This document shows positions 25,420 through 35,047 of a DNA stretch of 64,000 bases, piece by piece. The first letter of the stretch is position 1. Each line of letters starts with the position of its first letter. The DNA comes from Rhodoferax lacus (GTDB taxonomy: Bacteria > Pseudomonadota > Gammaproteobacteria > Burkholderiales > Burkholderiaceae_C), in contig NZ_QFZK01000004.1 of NCBI RefSeq assembly GCF_003415675.1, positions 124,001 to 188,000 of the forward strand, read 5' to 3'. A program made the translations under genes and the position numbers. Under the pieces are notes generated by a model. It worked only from the letters and a program-made list of their open reading frames with translations, searched no databases and was not told where the DNA came from.

Positions 25420-26763
25420 TTGACCGAATCAGATGCCCTTGTGGCCAGGCGCCCCGTCATCCTGTGTGTGGATGACGAGCCCAGCATTTTGTCGGCGCTG
25501 CGTCGCCTGTTTCGTACCCACGGCCTTCAGGTGCTTTCCGCTGAGAGTGGCCAGGCCGGGCTGGATCTTCTGGAGACAGAAGCCATCGACCTGGTGATTT
25601 CCGACATGCGCATGCCCCAGATGGACGGCGTGGTGTTTCTGGAGCATGTGCGCCAGCGCAAGCCCGACATACTGCGCCTGCTGCTCACCGGCTATGCCGA
25701 TATCGCGTCCATCACCGGGGCAATCAACCGGGGTGAAATCTACCGCTACATTGCCAAGCCCTGGGACGACAACGACATCATCCTCACCGTGCAGGACGCG
25801 CTGGAGCGCAGTGCACTGGTCAAGGAAAAAAAGCGCCTGGAAGCGCTGGTGCTGGCCCACAACGAGCAGCTCAAGGCGCTCAATGCCAGCCTGGAAGTCA
25901 AGGTGGAGGCGCGCACCGCCGAGCTCAAAAGGAGCAACGCAGCGCTGAATGGGGCCAATGAGAAGCTCAAGGCCAACTTTCTCACCTCCATCAAGATGTT
26001 CACCGCCATGATCGAGTTGCGGGATACGCGCCTGGCGGGCCACACGCGGCGCGTGGCCGATACGGCGCGGCGCTTGGCGCTGGCCCTGGCGCTGGACAAC
26101 AAGCAGGTGCAGGAGGTCTTTGTCGCCGGTCTGTTGCACGCCATTGGCATGGTCGGCTTTGATGACGAACTGTTGAAAACCCCGGTGGCCAGCATGACGC
26201 CGCGCCAACTGGAGGTGTTCAGAAACCACCCTTCCCGTGCCGAGCAACTGCTGATGCCGCTGGCCGAACTCAAGTCCACGGTGGACATCATTGCGGCGCA
26301 GCTGGAGCACTTTGACGGTTCGGGCTACCCGCAGGGCACTGCCGGAAAACATATTGCACTGGGTGCCCGCATTCTTGCGGTGGCCGCCGATTTCGACAGC
26401 CTGCAGCTGGGTTTGCTGGAGCCGCGCCAACTCAGTCCGCAGGACGCACTGCAGGTCATTCGCCAGGGCAGCGGCCACCATTACGATCCGGCAGTGGTCG
26501 ACGTCCTCCTGGATATTTTCCAGGACCGCTCACAGGAGGAACGCACGGTCAGTGCGGCCACCAGCAAAGCCGTCACCACCCGTGATCTGGTGGTGGGCAT
26601 GGTGCTGGCAAGCGACATGACCTCTCCGTCCGGGCTGTTGCTGCTGGCAGCGGGCCATGTGCTGGACGAAGCCGTCATCAGCAAGATCACGAATTTTGAG
26701 CGCTCCATTGGCAGTCGTCTTGCCGCCACCATCCGCGTGGGCGAACCGTCGGACTGTGTTTGA
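25420..26763 (+). CDS. Response regulator with degenerate HD-GYP domain
   Basis: 447 aa. Receiver domain (1-125) with Asp18/Asp19, phospho-acceptor Asp62 (SDMRMPQMDG), Thr90 and Lys113; coiled-coil linker (130-185); HD-GYP-type domain (190-350) and a 90-residue tail. The GYP loop is intact (FDGSGYP, 298-304), but the HD pair reads His240-Ala241, the HDIGK Lys is Met244 and the following His-His reads Gln294-Leu295. Loss of several metal ligands argues against c-di-GMP hydrolysis. The start is a TTG at 25420 with GGGGAG 9 nt upstream; a TTG at 25399 is the alternative. It is likely the partner of one of the kinases downstream. Confidence 0.9.
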   Translation: MTESDALVARRPVILCVDDEPSILSALRRLFRTHGLQVLSAESGQAGLDLLETEAIDLVISDMRMPQMDGVVFLEHVRQRKPDILRLLLTGYADIASITGAINRGEIYRYIAKPWDDNDIILTVQDALERSALVKEKKRLEALVLAHNEQLKALNASLEVKVEARTAELKRSNAALNGANEKLKANFLTSIKMFTAMIELRDTRLAGHTRRVADTARRLALALALDNKQVQEVFVAGLLHAIGMVGFDDELLKTPVASMTPRQLEVFRNHPSRAEQLLMPLAELKSTVDIIAAQLEHFDGSGYPQGTAGKHIALGARILAVAADFDSLQLGLLEPRQLSPQDALQVIRQGSGHHYDPAVVDVLLDIFQDRSQEERTVSAATSKAVTTRDLVVGMVLASDMTSPSGLLLLAAGHVLDEAVISKITNFERSIGSRLAATIRVGEPSDCV

Positions 26764-26788
26764 CGCCTTGGCACCCGGCCGCACCACC

Positions 26789-29440
26789 ATGCATACACAG
26801 GACCCGGCACCCATTCCCGAGCGGCTGTACGCTGCGCTCCTGGCCTGTGACCACGTCATCATCCGCAGCACGGGCAGGGCCGCCCTGTTTGATGCCGTCT
26901 GCCAACACCTGGTGCGGGATGGCGGCATGCAAATGGCCTGGATTGGCATGCTGGACGCCAGTGACCAACGGCTGTGGCCGCAGGCTCAAAGCGGGGAAGG
27001 CTGGAGCCTGCTCGACTGGATCCGCGCGCCCAATGCTGCCGGCTCCCCGGCCGAGCACGACCTGGCCAGTGCCGCCCTGGCCCGCAACCGGGCCCTCTGG
27101 TCCAACGACGTGGCCACCGAGCCCCTGCTGAACCCTGTGCGCGAACGGGCCCAAACCCAGGGCTGGCATGCAGCAGCTGCCATTCCACTGCATGTCGATG
27201 GCAAAGCGTGCGGTGTGCTGTCTCTGTTTGATTGCGAGCCAGGTGCCTTTGGCAAGCGTGTGCAGCACCTGCTGTTGCAGCTTGCGTCCAACATCAGCAC
27301 AGCGATAGAGGCGATGGAGCGCGGCGAACGGCGTGCGCAGGGCGAGCTGGCTGCACAGGAAAGCGAGGAGCGCTACAACGCCCTGTTTGCCAGCAGCCCT
27401 CTGCCGATGCTGGTGGTGGACCCTGCGGACGGCCGCATCGTGGACGCCAATGTCCGCGCCATGGATTTTTATGGCTGGGATCACGCTGCCATCACCACCC
27501 GGTACCTGCACGACATCAACATCCAGAGCCCGCAGGAAATCCGCGAAGAGATGGCGCGGTCCTTGGCATCCGGGCGCACCTTCCAGGATTTCAGGCAGCG
27601 GCTGGCCCATGGCGAGGTACGCAACGTCGAGGTGTTTACCAGCCCCATGGACTTCAATGGCCAGACCTACCTGGTGTCTGCCATCCACGATGTGACCGCG
27701 CGGCGCATCCTGGAGGCACAGGTGCACCAGGCGCAGTCGCTGATGCAGCGCTTTATCGACCAGCTGCCCGGCACCGCCTTTGTCAAGGACAGCAGCCTGC
27801 GTCTGGTGATGGCCAACCAGCAACTCGGGGCCTTGCTGCAAACCCCGCCGCAAGCGCTGATCGGCAAAACCGCGCACGACATATTCCCGCCCGATTTCGC
27901 GGATTTCGTCACCTTGCTGGACCGCGAAGTGCTGGAGGCCGGCGCACACCGTGTCTATCCGGAAACCTTTAACGGACGCCACAACGAGACCAGCCTGTTC
28001 GTGATTGATGACGGCGCGGGTGAAAAATTCCTGGGCGGCCTGAGCCTGGATATCACCGACCGCTACCTGGCCAAGGAGCGTTCCGCAGCGCTGCTGAAAA
28101 TCCATGAGCTGGCCGGTGAACTTCCGGAAAACGCATTCCTGAGCGCAGGGCTGGAGCTTGCCGAGAAGCTCACGCAGAGCAAGATCGGCTTTCTGCATTT
28201 CGTCAACGAAGACCAGGAGACGCTGGAAATGGTGGCCTGGACGGCCGGTGCACTCAAGGGCTGCACGGCAGCCTATGACGCCCACTACCCGCTGAGCCAG
28301 GCCGGCATCTGGGCCGACTGCATGCGCCAGCGTGCGCCGGTGGTATTCAACGACTACGCGGGCTATGCGGCCAGGAAAGGCCTGCCCCAAGGGCATGTCC
28401 CCATGCAGCGGCTGATCTCGGTTCCGGTGATTGAGGGCGGCCAGGTGCGCATGCTGCTGGGCGTGGGAAACAAGGAGTCCGACTACCTGGACTTTGACAC
28501 CGAAACCCTGCAGTTGCTGGGCAACGACCTGTGGCGCATTGCCCGGCGCGGCCGACTCGAGACCTCGCTCAAGCACCGTGTCGATGAGTTGGTGGAGGCC
28601 AACCGGCGCCTGTCCGATATGCAGCTGCAACTGCTGCAGTCCGAGAAGATGGCATCCATCGGCCAATTGGCCAGCGGGGTGGCGCATGAAATCAACAACC
28701 CCATCGGCTATGTGAAGTCCAACCTGGGTTCACTGGCAGGCTATGTGGACAACCTGCTGCAGATTGTCCGGGGCTATGAAGCCGTGGACCAGCTACAAGG
28801 CGATGCCCTTGCACACGCACTGCAGGCGATGGCCCGCAGCAAGGAGGACATGGACTACGCTTTCATGGTGGACGACATCCGGAAATTGATTGATGAATCA
28901 GTACAGGGTGTGCAGCGGGTCAGCCAGATCGTGCTGGACCTGAAGAACTTCTCGCGCAAGGGCGATGTAGAGGCCGAGTACGCCGACCTGCAGTCCGGCA
29001 TCGAGAGTACCGTCAATGTGGTCTGGAACCAGCTGAAGTACAAGGTCAATGTAGTGCGTGAATATGTTCGCTTGCCCCCGGTGCACTGCGTCGCTTCCCA
29101 GATCAACCAGGTGGTCATGAACCTGCTGACCAACGCCGAGCAGGCCATCCCTGAGCATGGAACCATCACCCTGCGTACCGGCGTGGAGGGCGACACGGTC
29201 TGGTTTGAGGTGCAGGACACCGGATGCGGCATTGCGGCTGACAAGCAGTCGCGCATATTCGAGCCCTTCTACACCAGCAAGCCCGTCGGCCAGGGCACGG
29301 GCCTGGGCCTGTCCATCTCGTTTGGCATTGTGCAAAGACACGGTGGCACCATCACCGTGAAGTCGGCCCCCGGTGCCGGCAGCACCTTCCGCGTGACCCT
29401 GCCAGTTGAATCACCCCTGAGCCCGGAGACTGTGGCATGA
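26789..29440 (+). CDS. Multi-sensor histidine kinase (GAF-PAS-PAS-GAF)
   Basis: Soluble kinase of 883 aa with no membrane segment. Order: GAF (about 15-175), PAS (195-310), PAS (325-430), a second GAF (440-590), then a coiled coil and kinase core. The phospho-acceptor His633 lies in GVAHEINNPIG. The N box is NQVVMNLLTNAEQA, G1 is DTGCGI and G2 is GTGLGLSISFGI. The frame extends upstream through the regulator gene; I chose the ATG at 26789, though no strong ribosome site precedes it. It overlaps the next kinase gene by 4 bp (ATGA). Signals sensed are unknown. Its kinase core is closely similar to that of the hemerythrin kinase next door. Confidence 0.92.
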   Translation: MHTQDPAPIPERLYAALLACDHVIIRSTGRAALFDAVCQHLVRDGGMQMAWIGMLDASDQRLWPQAQSGEGWSLLDWIRAPNAAGSPAEHDLASAALARNRALWSNDVATEPLLNPVRERAQTQGWHAAAAIPLHVDGKACGVLSLFDCEPGAFGKRVQHLLLQLASNISTAIEAMERGERRAQGELAAQESEERYNALFASSPLPMLVVDPADGRIVDANVRAMDFYGWDHAAITTRYLHDINIQSPQEIREEMARSLASGRTFQDFRQRLAHGEVRNVEVFTSPMDFNGQTYLVSAIHDVTARRILEAQVHQAQSLMQRFIDQLPGTAFVKDSSLRLVMANQQLGALLQTPPQALIGKTAHDIFPPDFADFVTLLDREVLEAGAHRVYPETFNGRHNETSLFVIDDGAGEKFLGGLSLDITDRYLAKERSAALLKIHELAGELPENAFLSAGLELAEKLTQSKIGFLHFVNEDQETLEMVAWTAGALKGCTAAYDAHYPLSQAGIWADCMRQRAPVVFNDYAGYAARKGLPQGHVPMQRLISVPVIEGGQVRMLLGVGNKESDYLDFDTETLQLLGNDLWRIARRGRLETSLKHRVDELVEANRRLSDMQLQLLQSEKMASIGQLASGVAHEINNPIGYVKSNLGSLAGYVDNLLQIVRGYEAVDQLQGDALAHALQAMARSKEDMDYAFMVDDIRKLIDESVQGVQRVSQIVLDLKNFSRKGDVEAEYADLQSGIESTVNVVWNQLKYKVNVVREYVRLPPVHCVASQINQVVMNLLTNAEQAIPEHGTITLRTGVEGDTVWFEVQDTGCGIAADKQSRIFEPFYTSKPVGQGTGLGLSISFGIVQRHGGTITVKSAPGAGSTFRVTLPVESPLSPETVA

Positions 29441-30945
29441 ACCTGATGGCCTGGAGTGAACACTTTGTCTCGGGTATTGACGCCGTCGATGCCCAGCACA
29501 AGGCGCTGGTGGGGATGATCAACGCAGCAGCGCCCCACCTGGCCAGTGGCGGCGAAGAGGCGCAGCACGCGGTGGGGCCGCTGCTGGACAAGCTGGTGAA
29601 GTATGCGCAGAGCCACTTCACCTTCGAGGAGGAGCTGATGCAGGCCGCGCACGTGTTGCCGGTGTATTTCGAGCAGCATTTGAAAACCCACCAGGCCTTC
29701 GTCCAGGAAGTGGTCCAGATGCGCGCGCAGTATGAAAAGGGCGAGTCACTCAGCGGCAACGATTTGCTGCACTTCCTCACCAGCTGGCTGACCTTTCACA
29801 TCCTGTCCGAAGACAAGCACATGGCCCGGCAGGTGCTGGCCATTCGTGCGGGCGAGACTGCGTCGCAGGCGTTTGCATCCCTCGATACCACCCAAGGCGC
29901 GCCGCAAGCGGTCTACAACGCCGCGCTGGTGGACCTGTTTTCGCTGCTGACCGCGCGCAACCGCACGCTGACAGAGGCCAACGCACAGGTGCGCGACGCC
30001 AAGCGCGAGCTGGAGTCTGCCAACACCCTGCTGGAGGCCAGGGTGAGCGAACGCACCCATGAGTTGGCGGACGCCAACAGCGCCCTGCAAGAAGAGCGGC
30101 AGGCCCTGGTGGATTCCATCGCCCGCCTGAAGCAGACCCAGGCCCAGTTGCTGCAATCCGAAAAGATGGCGGCCGTGGGGCAACTTGCAGCGGGCGTGGC
30201 GCATGAAATCAACAATCCGATTGGCTTTGTCAATTCCAACCTGGGCACCCTGTCGGGCTATCTGGACCACCTGCTGGCGCTGCTGGCGGTCTATGCCGAG
30301 GCACGCAGCAGCCTGCCCGCCGCGCTACTGGCCAGGCTCGAGGCGCTGCCTGCTTACGCGGAGCTGGCCTATATACGGGAAGATGCGCCGGACTTGCTCA
30401 GGGAATGCCGGGAAGGGCTGGCCCGGGTGAAGCGCATCGTCAACGACCTGCGTGATTTCAGCCATGCGGGTGATGGCGGCTGGGCTGCCGCCGACATCAA
30501 CAGCACGCTGGAGAGCGCGCTCAATGTGGTGGGCAACAAGATCCGGCACAAGGCCACGGTTGTCAAGGAATTTGCGCTCTTGCCCCTGGTGGATTGCATT
30601 GCAAGCCAGCTCGCCCAGGTCTTTGTGAACCTGTTGCTCAATGCGGCCCAGGCCATCGAAGACACGGGCACGATTACCCTGCGCACCGGCGGCACAGCGG
30701 ACGCGGTCTGGATAGAGATCAGTGACACGGGCGTAGGCATGTCCGAAGAAACACAAAAGCACGTGTTCGAGCCCTTCTACACCACCAAGCCGGTGGGGCA
30801 GGGAACCGGCCTGGGCCTGTCCGTGTCCTGGGACATTGTGAGGCGCCACGCTGGCAGTGTGGAATTGCACAGCACCCTGGGCCAGGGCACGCGCGTTCAC
30901 ATTACGCTACCGGTCTCGCATGCCGGGCAGACTGTAGCTGCCTAG
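29437..30945 (+). CDS. Bacteriohemerythrin-histidine kinase fusion
   Basis: 502-aa soluble kinase. Residues 1-135 are a bacteriohemerythrin domain with all di-iron ligands in place: His21, His60, Glu64, His81, His85, His121 and Asp126, so it should bind O2 (or NO) at a non-heme di-iron site. A coiled coil (150-235) leads to the kinase core with His256 in GVAHEINNPIG, N box QVFVNLLLNAAQA, G1 DTGVGM and G2 GTGLGLSVSWDI. I infer oxygen or redox control of autophosphorylation. It is co-translated with the upstream GAF/PAS kinase (ATGA) and 28 nt before the second HDOD gene. Confidence 0.94.
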   Translation: MNLMAWSEHFVSGIDAVDAQHKALVGMINAAAPHLASGGEEAQHAVGPLLDKLVKYAQSHFTFEEELMQAAHVLPVYFEQHLKTHQAFVQEVVQMRAQYEKGESLSGNDLLHFLTSWLTFHILSEDKHMARQVLAIRAGETASQAFASLDTTQGAPQAVYNAALVDLFSLLTARNRTLTEANAQVRDAKRELESANTLLEARVSERTHELADANSALQEERQALVDSIARLKQTQAQLLQSEKMAAVGQLAAGVAHEINNPIGFVNSNLGTLSGYLDHLLALLAVYAEARSSLPAALLARLEALPAYAELAYIREDAPDLLRECREGLARVKRIVNDLRDFSHAGDGGWAAADINSTLESALNVVGNKIRHKATVVKEFALLPLVDCIASQLAQVFVNLLLNAAQAIEDTGTITLRTGGTADAVWIEISDTGVGMSEETQKHVFEPFYTTKPVGQGTGLGLSVSWDIVRRHAGSVELHSTLGQGTRVHITLPVSHAGQTVAA

Positions 30946-30973
30946 CCAACCAAGCCATCAACGGAATACCTGA

Positions 30974-31834
30974 ATGGATCTCAAGAGCCTGATGGAGCAC
31001 CACAGCAAGCTGCCCACCATTGCGCAGGTGGCGCAACGGGTGCTTGCCAGCTTCGGATCGGAAGATGTGCGTGTGGGGGAGATAGCGGACCTGATTGAGG
31101 CCGACCCGGTGCTCAGCGCCAAGCTCTTGCGCCTGGCCAACTCGTCCTACTTCCAGCTCAGCCGGTCGGTTGAAAGCGTGGACGACGCCATTCGCGTGAT
31201 GGGCATGGCCATGGTGCGGCAGCTGGTTGTCACGGGGGGCATCGTCGGCACCTTTGCCAATACCCCGGGCATGGCGTTGCGGCCGTTCTGGACGCACAGC
31301 CTCTACACCGCATGCGCTGCCCGCTGGCTGGCAGAGCACAGCGACGTCCACGGCGAACTGGCCTTCACGCTGGGCCTGCTGCATGGCATCGGACAACTGC
31401 ATATGCACAGTGCCGCGCCTGTGGCCATGCAGGCGCTGGACTTGCAGCTGCCCGTGCTGCATGCCGACCGCCTGGCGTTTGAGAAGGCCGCTTTGGGCTT
31501 CCATTTTCTGGACGTTTCTGCCGCCCTGGCACGCCTGTGGAATTTTCCGTCCACGCTGGTGGAGCCTATGGCGCAGATTGCCGAGCCATTGGCAGGGCCG
31601 CATTTCTCCGAAGCAGCAGCGGTGGTGCACCTGGCCGCCTGGCATGCGCGCAACACCCTGCTGGACAGCCCCCCGCAGGACATCGGCGCGCACTACCCCC
31701 ACGCCGTGGCTGCGCGGCTGGGGATTTCTTCCGGATGGGTGTTGCCAGAACCCGCCGCCGCTGGCCTGAAGGCCATGCCCCCCATGCCCTCCCTGCACGA
31801 ACTCGCGCACGGCCTGGACGGCATGCTCGACTGA
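30974..31834 (+). CDS. HDOD-domain signalling protein (second)
   Basis: 286 aa, an HDOD domain over about residues 8-205. The catalytic pair of true HD proteins is replaced (LLHGIGQLH), as usual for HDOD proteins that act as non-enzymatic adaptors. The first 90 residues share the ADPVLSAKLLRLANSSYF pattern with the first HDOD gene (RDPVITIKVLRVVNSAYY), so the cassette is bracketed by two HDOD paralogues. It is the last gene of the cassette, 28 nt after the hemerythrin kinase. Confidence 0.9.
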   Translation: MDLKSLMEHHSKLPTIAQVAQRVLASFGSEDVRVGEIADLIEADPVLSAKLLRLANSSYFQLSRSVESVDDAIRVMGMAMVRQLVVTGGIVGTFANTPGMALRPFWTHSLYTACAARWLAEHSDVHGELAFTLGLLHGIGQLHMHSAAPVAMQALDLQLPVLHADRLAFEKAALGFHFLDVSAALARLWNFPSTLVEPMAQIAEPLAGPHFSEAAAVVHLAAWHARNTLLDSPPQDIGAHYPHAVAARLGISSGWVLPEPAAAGLKAMPPMPSLHELAHGLDGMLD

Positions 31835-31959
31835 ACGCACGCCGCTGCTGCGCGCATGCAGGGCAGCAGGTCGCGTGCAGACAAGAGTTGCGCCTGCCTG
31901 TGGCGCTACCATTTGCCCTTGCTTAGTTCCTTTGATATCCAACAGAAAGTTCCGCACCC

Positions 31960-33486
31960 ATGGCAGCTGATTCCACGAACACCCGTCCGAACATCCTGTT
32001 CATCATGGCCGACCAGATGGCCGCGCCCATGCTGCCCATGTACAACCCCCAGTCGGTGGTGCAGATGCCCCATTTGAGCAAGCTCGCGGCCGAGGGCGTG
32101 GTGTTCGAGTCAGCTTACTGCCCCAGCCCCTTGTGCGCGCCCTCGCGTTTCAGCCTGGTCAGCGGCCAGCTGCCCTCGCAGATCGGCGCCTACGACAATG
32201 CCGCCGAATTCCCCGCCGACATTCCCACCTACGCCCACTACCTGCGCAACCTGGGTTACCGCACGGCACTCTCCGGCAAGATGCATTTTTGCGGCCCCGA
32301 CCAGTTGCATGGCTATGAAGACCGGCTCACGGCCGACATCTATCCCGCAGACTACGGCTGGGCGGTGAACTGGGACGAACTGGAAAAGCGCCCCAGCTGG
32401 TACCACAACATGTCGTCCGTGCTGCAGGCCGGCCCCAGCGTGCGCACCAACCAGCTTGACCACGACGAAGAGACCGTCTTCAAGGCGCGCCAGTACCTGT
32501 ACGACCATGTGCGCAACAACCCCGGGCAGCCCTTCTGCCTGACGGTGTCCATGACGCACCCGCACGACCCGTACACCATCCCGGCCGAGTACTACGACCT
32601 GTACCGCGACGAAGACATTCCCATGCCCGCGCACACCTTCGCGCAGGAAGACCAGGACCCGCATTCGCAGCGCATCCTGAAGGTCATAGACCTGTGGGAC
32701 AAACCCATGAGCGAGGAGGCCATACGCCGAGCGCGGCGCGCCTACTTTGGCTCCTGCAGCTATGTGGATGCCAAGATCGGCGAGCTGCTCAAGACCCTGA
32801 AGGACTGCGGCCTGTCGGAGGACACCATCATCGTCTTCTCCGGCGACCACGGTGACATGCTGGGCGAGCGCGGCCTTTGGTACAAGATGAACTGGTTCGA
32901 GATGTCGGCCCGCGTGCCCATGATCGTCCACGCCCCGGCGCGCTACAAGGCCGGACGCATTGCCAACAGCGTCTCCACCATCGACCTGCTGCCCACCTTT
33001 GTGGAAATGGCCGGCAGCCAGACCGACCCGCTGCTGGCGCTGGACGGCCGCTCGCTGGTGACGCACCTGCAAGGCCGCAACGGCCATGACGAAGTGTTTG
33101 GCGAATACATGGCCGAGGGCAGCAAGACGCCATTGGTGATGATCCGCCGCGGCCCCTGGAAGTTCATCTATTCGCACGACGACATCTGCATGCTCTTCAA
33201 CCTGAAGGACGATCCCGCAGAGCTGAAGAACCTGTCCAATGACCCCAGCTACCACAGCACGCTGCAGGCCTTCTGGTCCGAGGCCACCACGCGCTGGGAC
33301 TTCCTGGGCCTGCACCAGCAGGTCCTGGGCAGCCAGCGCCGCCGCCGCCTGGTCTACAGTGCGCTGACCAAGGGTCGCCTGACCTCCTGGGACCACCAGC
33401 CCTTTGTGGACGCCAGCCAGCAGTACATGCGCAACCACATCGATCTGGATGACCTGGAGCGCCGGGCACGCTTTCCCAGGCCTTGA
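31960..33486 (+). CDS. betC: Choline-sulfatase-like sulfatase (BetC family)
   Basis: Type I sulfatase of 508 aa, expected to release choline from choline-O-sulfate. The formylglycine motif CAPSR is at 59-63 inside SPLCAPSRFSLVSGQ. The metal site NILFIMADQM (Asp18) and the FSGDHGDMLGERGLW segment are also intact. The C-terminal 50 residues (WDHQPFVDASQQYMRN) match the BetC-specific tail. There is no signal peptide, consistent with cytoplasmic BetC. No betA/betB/betI or choline transporter lies nearby, so the product's fate is not explained locally. The assignment to choline sulfate is by family resemblance. Confidence 0.88.
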   Translation: MAADSTNTRPNILFIMADQMAAPMLPMYNPQSVVQMPHLSKLAAEGVVFESAYCPSPLCAPSRFSLVSGQLPSQIGAYDNAAEFPADIPTYAHYLRNLGYRTALSGKMHFCGPDQLHGYEDRLTADIYPADYGWAVNWDELEKRPSWYHNMSSVLQAGPSVRTNQLDHDEETVFKARQYLYDHVRNNPGQPFCLTVSMTHPHDPYTIPAEYYDLYRDEDIPMPAHTFAQEDQDPHSQRILKVIDLWDKPMSEEAIRRARRAYFGSCSYVDAKIGELLKTLKDCGLSEDTIIVFSGDHGDMLGERGLWYKMNWFEMSARVPMIVHAPARYKAGRIANSVSTIDLLPTFVEMAGSQTDPLLALDGRSLVTHLQGRNGHDEVFGEYMAEGSKTPLVMIRRGPWKFIYSHDDICMLFNLKDDPAELKNLSNDPSYHSTLQAFWSEATTRWDFLGLHQQVLGSQRRRRLVYSALTKGRLTSWDHQPFVDASQQYMRNHIDLDDLERRARFPRP

Positions 33487-33541
33487 GAAAAATATTGGTC
33501 CGGAACCATTGGGCGTTTGGCGCCGGGACTAAGATGCGCTG

Positions 33542-33558
33542 ACCCGTATTCAACGGGT
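33542..33558 (+). other. Small hairpin in the chemoreceptor leader
   Basis: ACCCGT pairs with ACGGGT around ATTCA, 20 bp before the chemoreceptor ATG. It lies just upstream of the ribosome site and could affect message stability or be incidental. Confidence 0.3.
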
Positions 33559-33577
33559 TCCAAACAAGAGACAAACC

Positions 33578-35017
33578 ATGAGCGCAAAACTTCCACCCTC
33601 GGCCCGGGCCCTTTTGGGCGACAAGGTTTTGCTGGTAGCCATAGGCATCAGTGCAGTGGCCAGCATCGCGTTGGGCATGCAGTTCGTTGAATCGGGACTG
33701 GCGATTGGCGCCACGGTGGCCCTGCTGCTGCTGGCAGCGGTGGGATACGGCAGCGGGCCGGGCTCCAAGCCCAGCCGCTATGTGCTGACTTTTGTGCTGG
33801 TGTCTTTTGTGGCATTGCACATCCAGCTGGCGCGCGGCATGCTGGAATTCCACTTTGGCGTGTTTGTGGCGCTGGCCTTTTTGCTGGTCTATCTGGACTG
33901 GAAACTCATTGTCTTTGGCGCGGCCTTGATTGCCGTGCACCACGTGCTGTTCGACCGCCTGCAGGCCGCGGGCCTGGGCTTTTATTGCACCACGCAGGCG
34001 GACTTCATGCGCATCGTGTTGCACGCCACATTTGTGGTGATCCAGGCCAGCGTCGAGGTGGTGCTGGCCATGGGCATGCGCCGCTCCGCCCTGGAAGGCG
34101 AAGAACTCGGGCGGCTGGTGGCCAGCGTCAACCGGGCCGATGGCATTGCACTCGATGTGCGTTCCATGCAGATGCAGTCACCCGGCGGCCAGGCGCTGCA
34201 GAGCACCCTGGTGCGCATGGATGAGGCCGTCACCGCCGTGCGCAATGGCGCGCATGGCATGGATGTGGCCTGCACCGAAATTGCCAGCGGCAACCAGGAC
34301 CTGAGCGACCGCACCGAGCAGACAGCAGGCAACCTGCAACGCACCTCCAGCAGCATGTCGTCCCTGACACAAACCGTGCGCCAGAGCGCCGACAGCGCCC
34401 AGCAGGCCAACCAGCTGGCCATGAACGCCAGCAAGGTGGCGGTGCAGGGCGGTGCCGTGGTGGCCCAGGTGGTGGAGACCATGCAGGGCATCAACGAGAG
34501 CTCGCGCCGCATCTCGGACATCATCAGCGTGATTGACGGCATTGCCTTCCAGACCAACATCCTGGCGCTCAACGCCGCCGTGGAAGCCGCGCGTGCCGGT
34601 GACCAGGGCCGCGGCTTTGCCGTGGTGGCCAGCGAGGTGCGTTCGTTGGCCGGACGCAGTGCCGAGGCGGCCAAGGAAATCAAGAGCCTGATCAACGCCA
34701 GCGTGGAACGGGTGGAGCAGGGCAGCACACTGGTGGGCCAGGCCGGCACCACCATGGCCGAAGTGGTGGACAGCATCCGCCGTGTGACCGACATCATGGG
34801 CGAGATCAACTCGGCCAGTTCCGAGCAGGCCAACGGTGTGGCCGAAGTCGGCACGGCCGTGGCCGAGATGGACCAGGCCACCCAGCAAAATGCGGCCCTG
34901 GTGGAGCAGATGGCAGCGGCCGCTGCCAGCCTCAAATCGCAGTCGCAGGAACTGGTGCAGGCCTTTGCGGTATTTCAGGCAGAGCCGGGCAGCGCCTCAC
35001 AACGCTTTTTGCGCTGA
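33578..35017 (+). CDS. Methyl-accepting chemotaxis protein with membrane-embedded sensor
   Basis: 479 aa. The first 175 residues form about five or six closely spaced membrane helices with no large periplasmic domain. Several His lie in or next to the helices ([33 protein letters not shown]). The cytoplasmic part is a chemoreceptor signalling domain with the conserved hairpin tip [23 protein letters not shown] around residues 320-345. The membrane-only sensor suggests detection of a lipid-soluble or redox signal; bound heme through the His residues is possible but unproven. It is a single-gene unit followed by a hairpin. Confidence 0.93.
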   Translation: MSAKLPPSARALLGDKVLLVAIGISAVASIALGMQFVESGLAIGATVALLLLAAVGYGSGPGSKPSRYVLTFVLVSFVALHIQLARGMLEFHFGVFVALAFLLVYLDWKLIVFGAALIAVHHVLFDRLQAAGLGFYCTTQADFMRIVLHATFVVIQASVEVVLAMGMRRSALEGEELGRLVASVNRADGIALDVRSMQMQSPGGQALQSTLVRMDEAVTAVRNGAHGMDVACTEIASGNQDLSDRTEQTAGNLQRTSSSMSSLTQTVRQSADSAQQANQLAMNASKVAVQGGAVVAQVVETMQGINESSRRISDIISVIDGIAFQTNILALNAAVEAARAGDQGRGFAVVASEVRSLAGRSAEAAKEIKSLINASVERVEQGSTLVGQAGTTMAEVVDSIRRVTDIMGEINSASSEQANGVAEVGTAVAEMDQATQQNAALVEQMAAAAASLKSQSQELVQAFAVFQAEPGSASQRFLR

Positions 35018-35047
35018 AGGTTTGGTTCCAGGCCCTCCCAAGGCCTT

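Noticed and set aside
26767..26780. TGGCAC followed by CGCA, resembling a sigma-54 promoter before the GAF/PAS kinase
   Set aside because: The -12 element should be TTGC-like; CGCA does not fit and the site lies only a few bases from the start codon.
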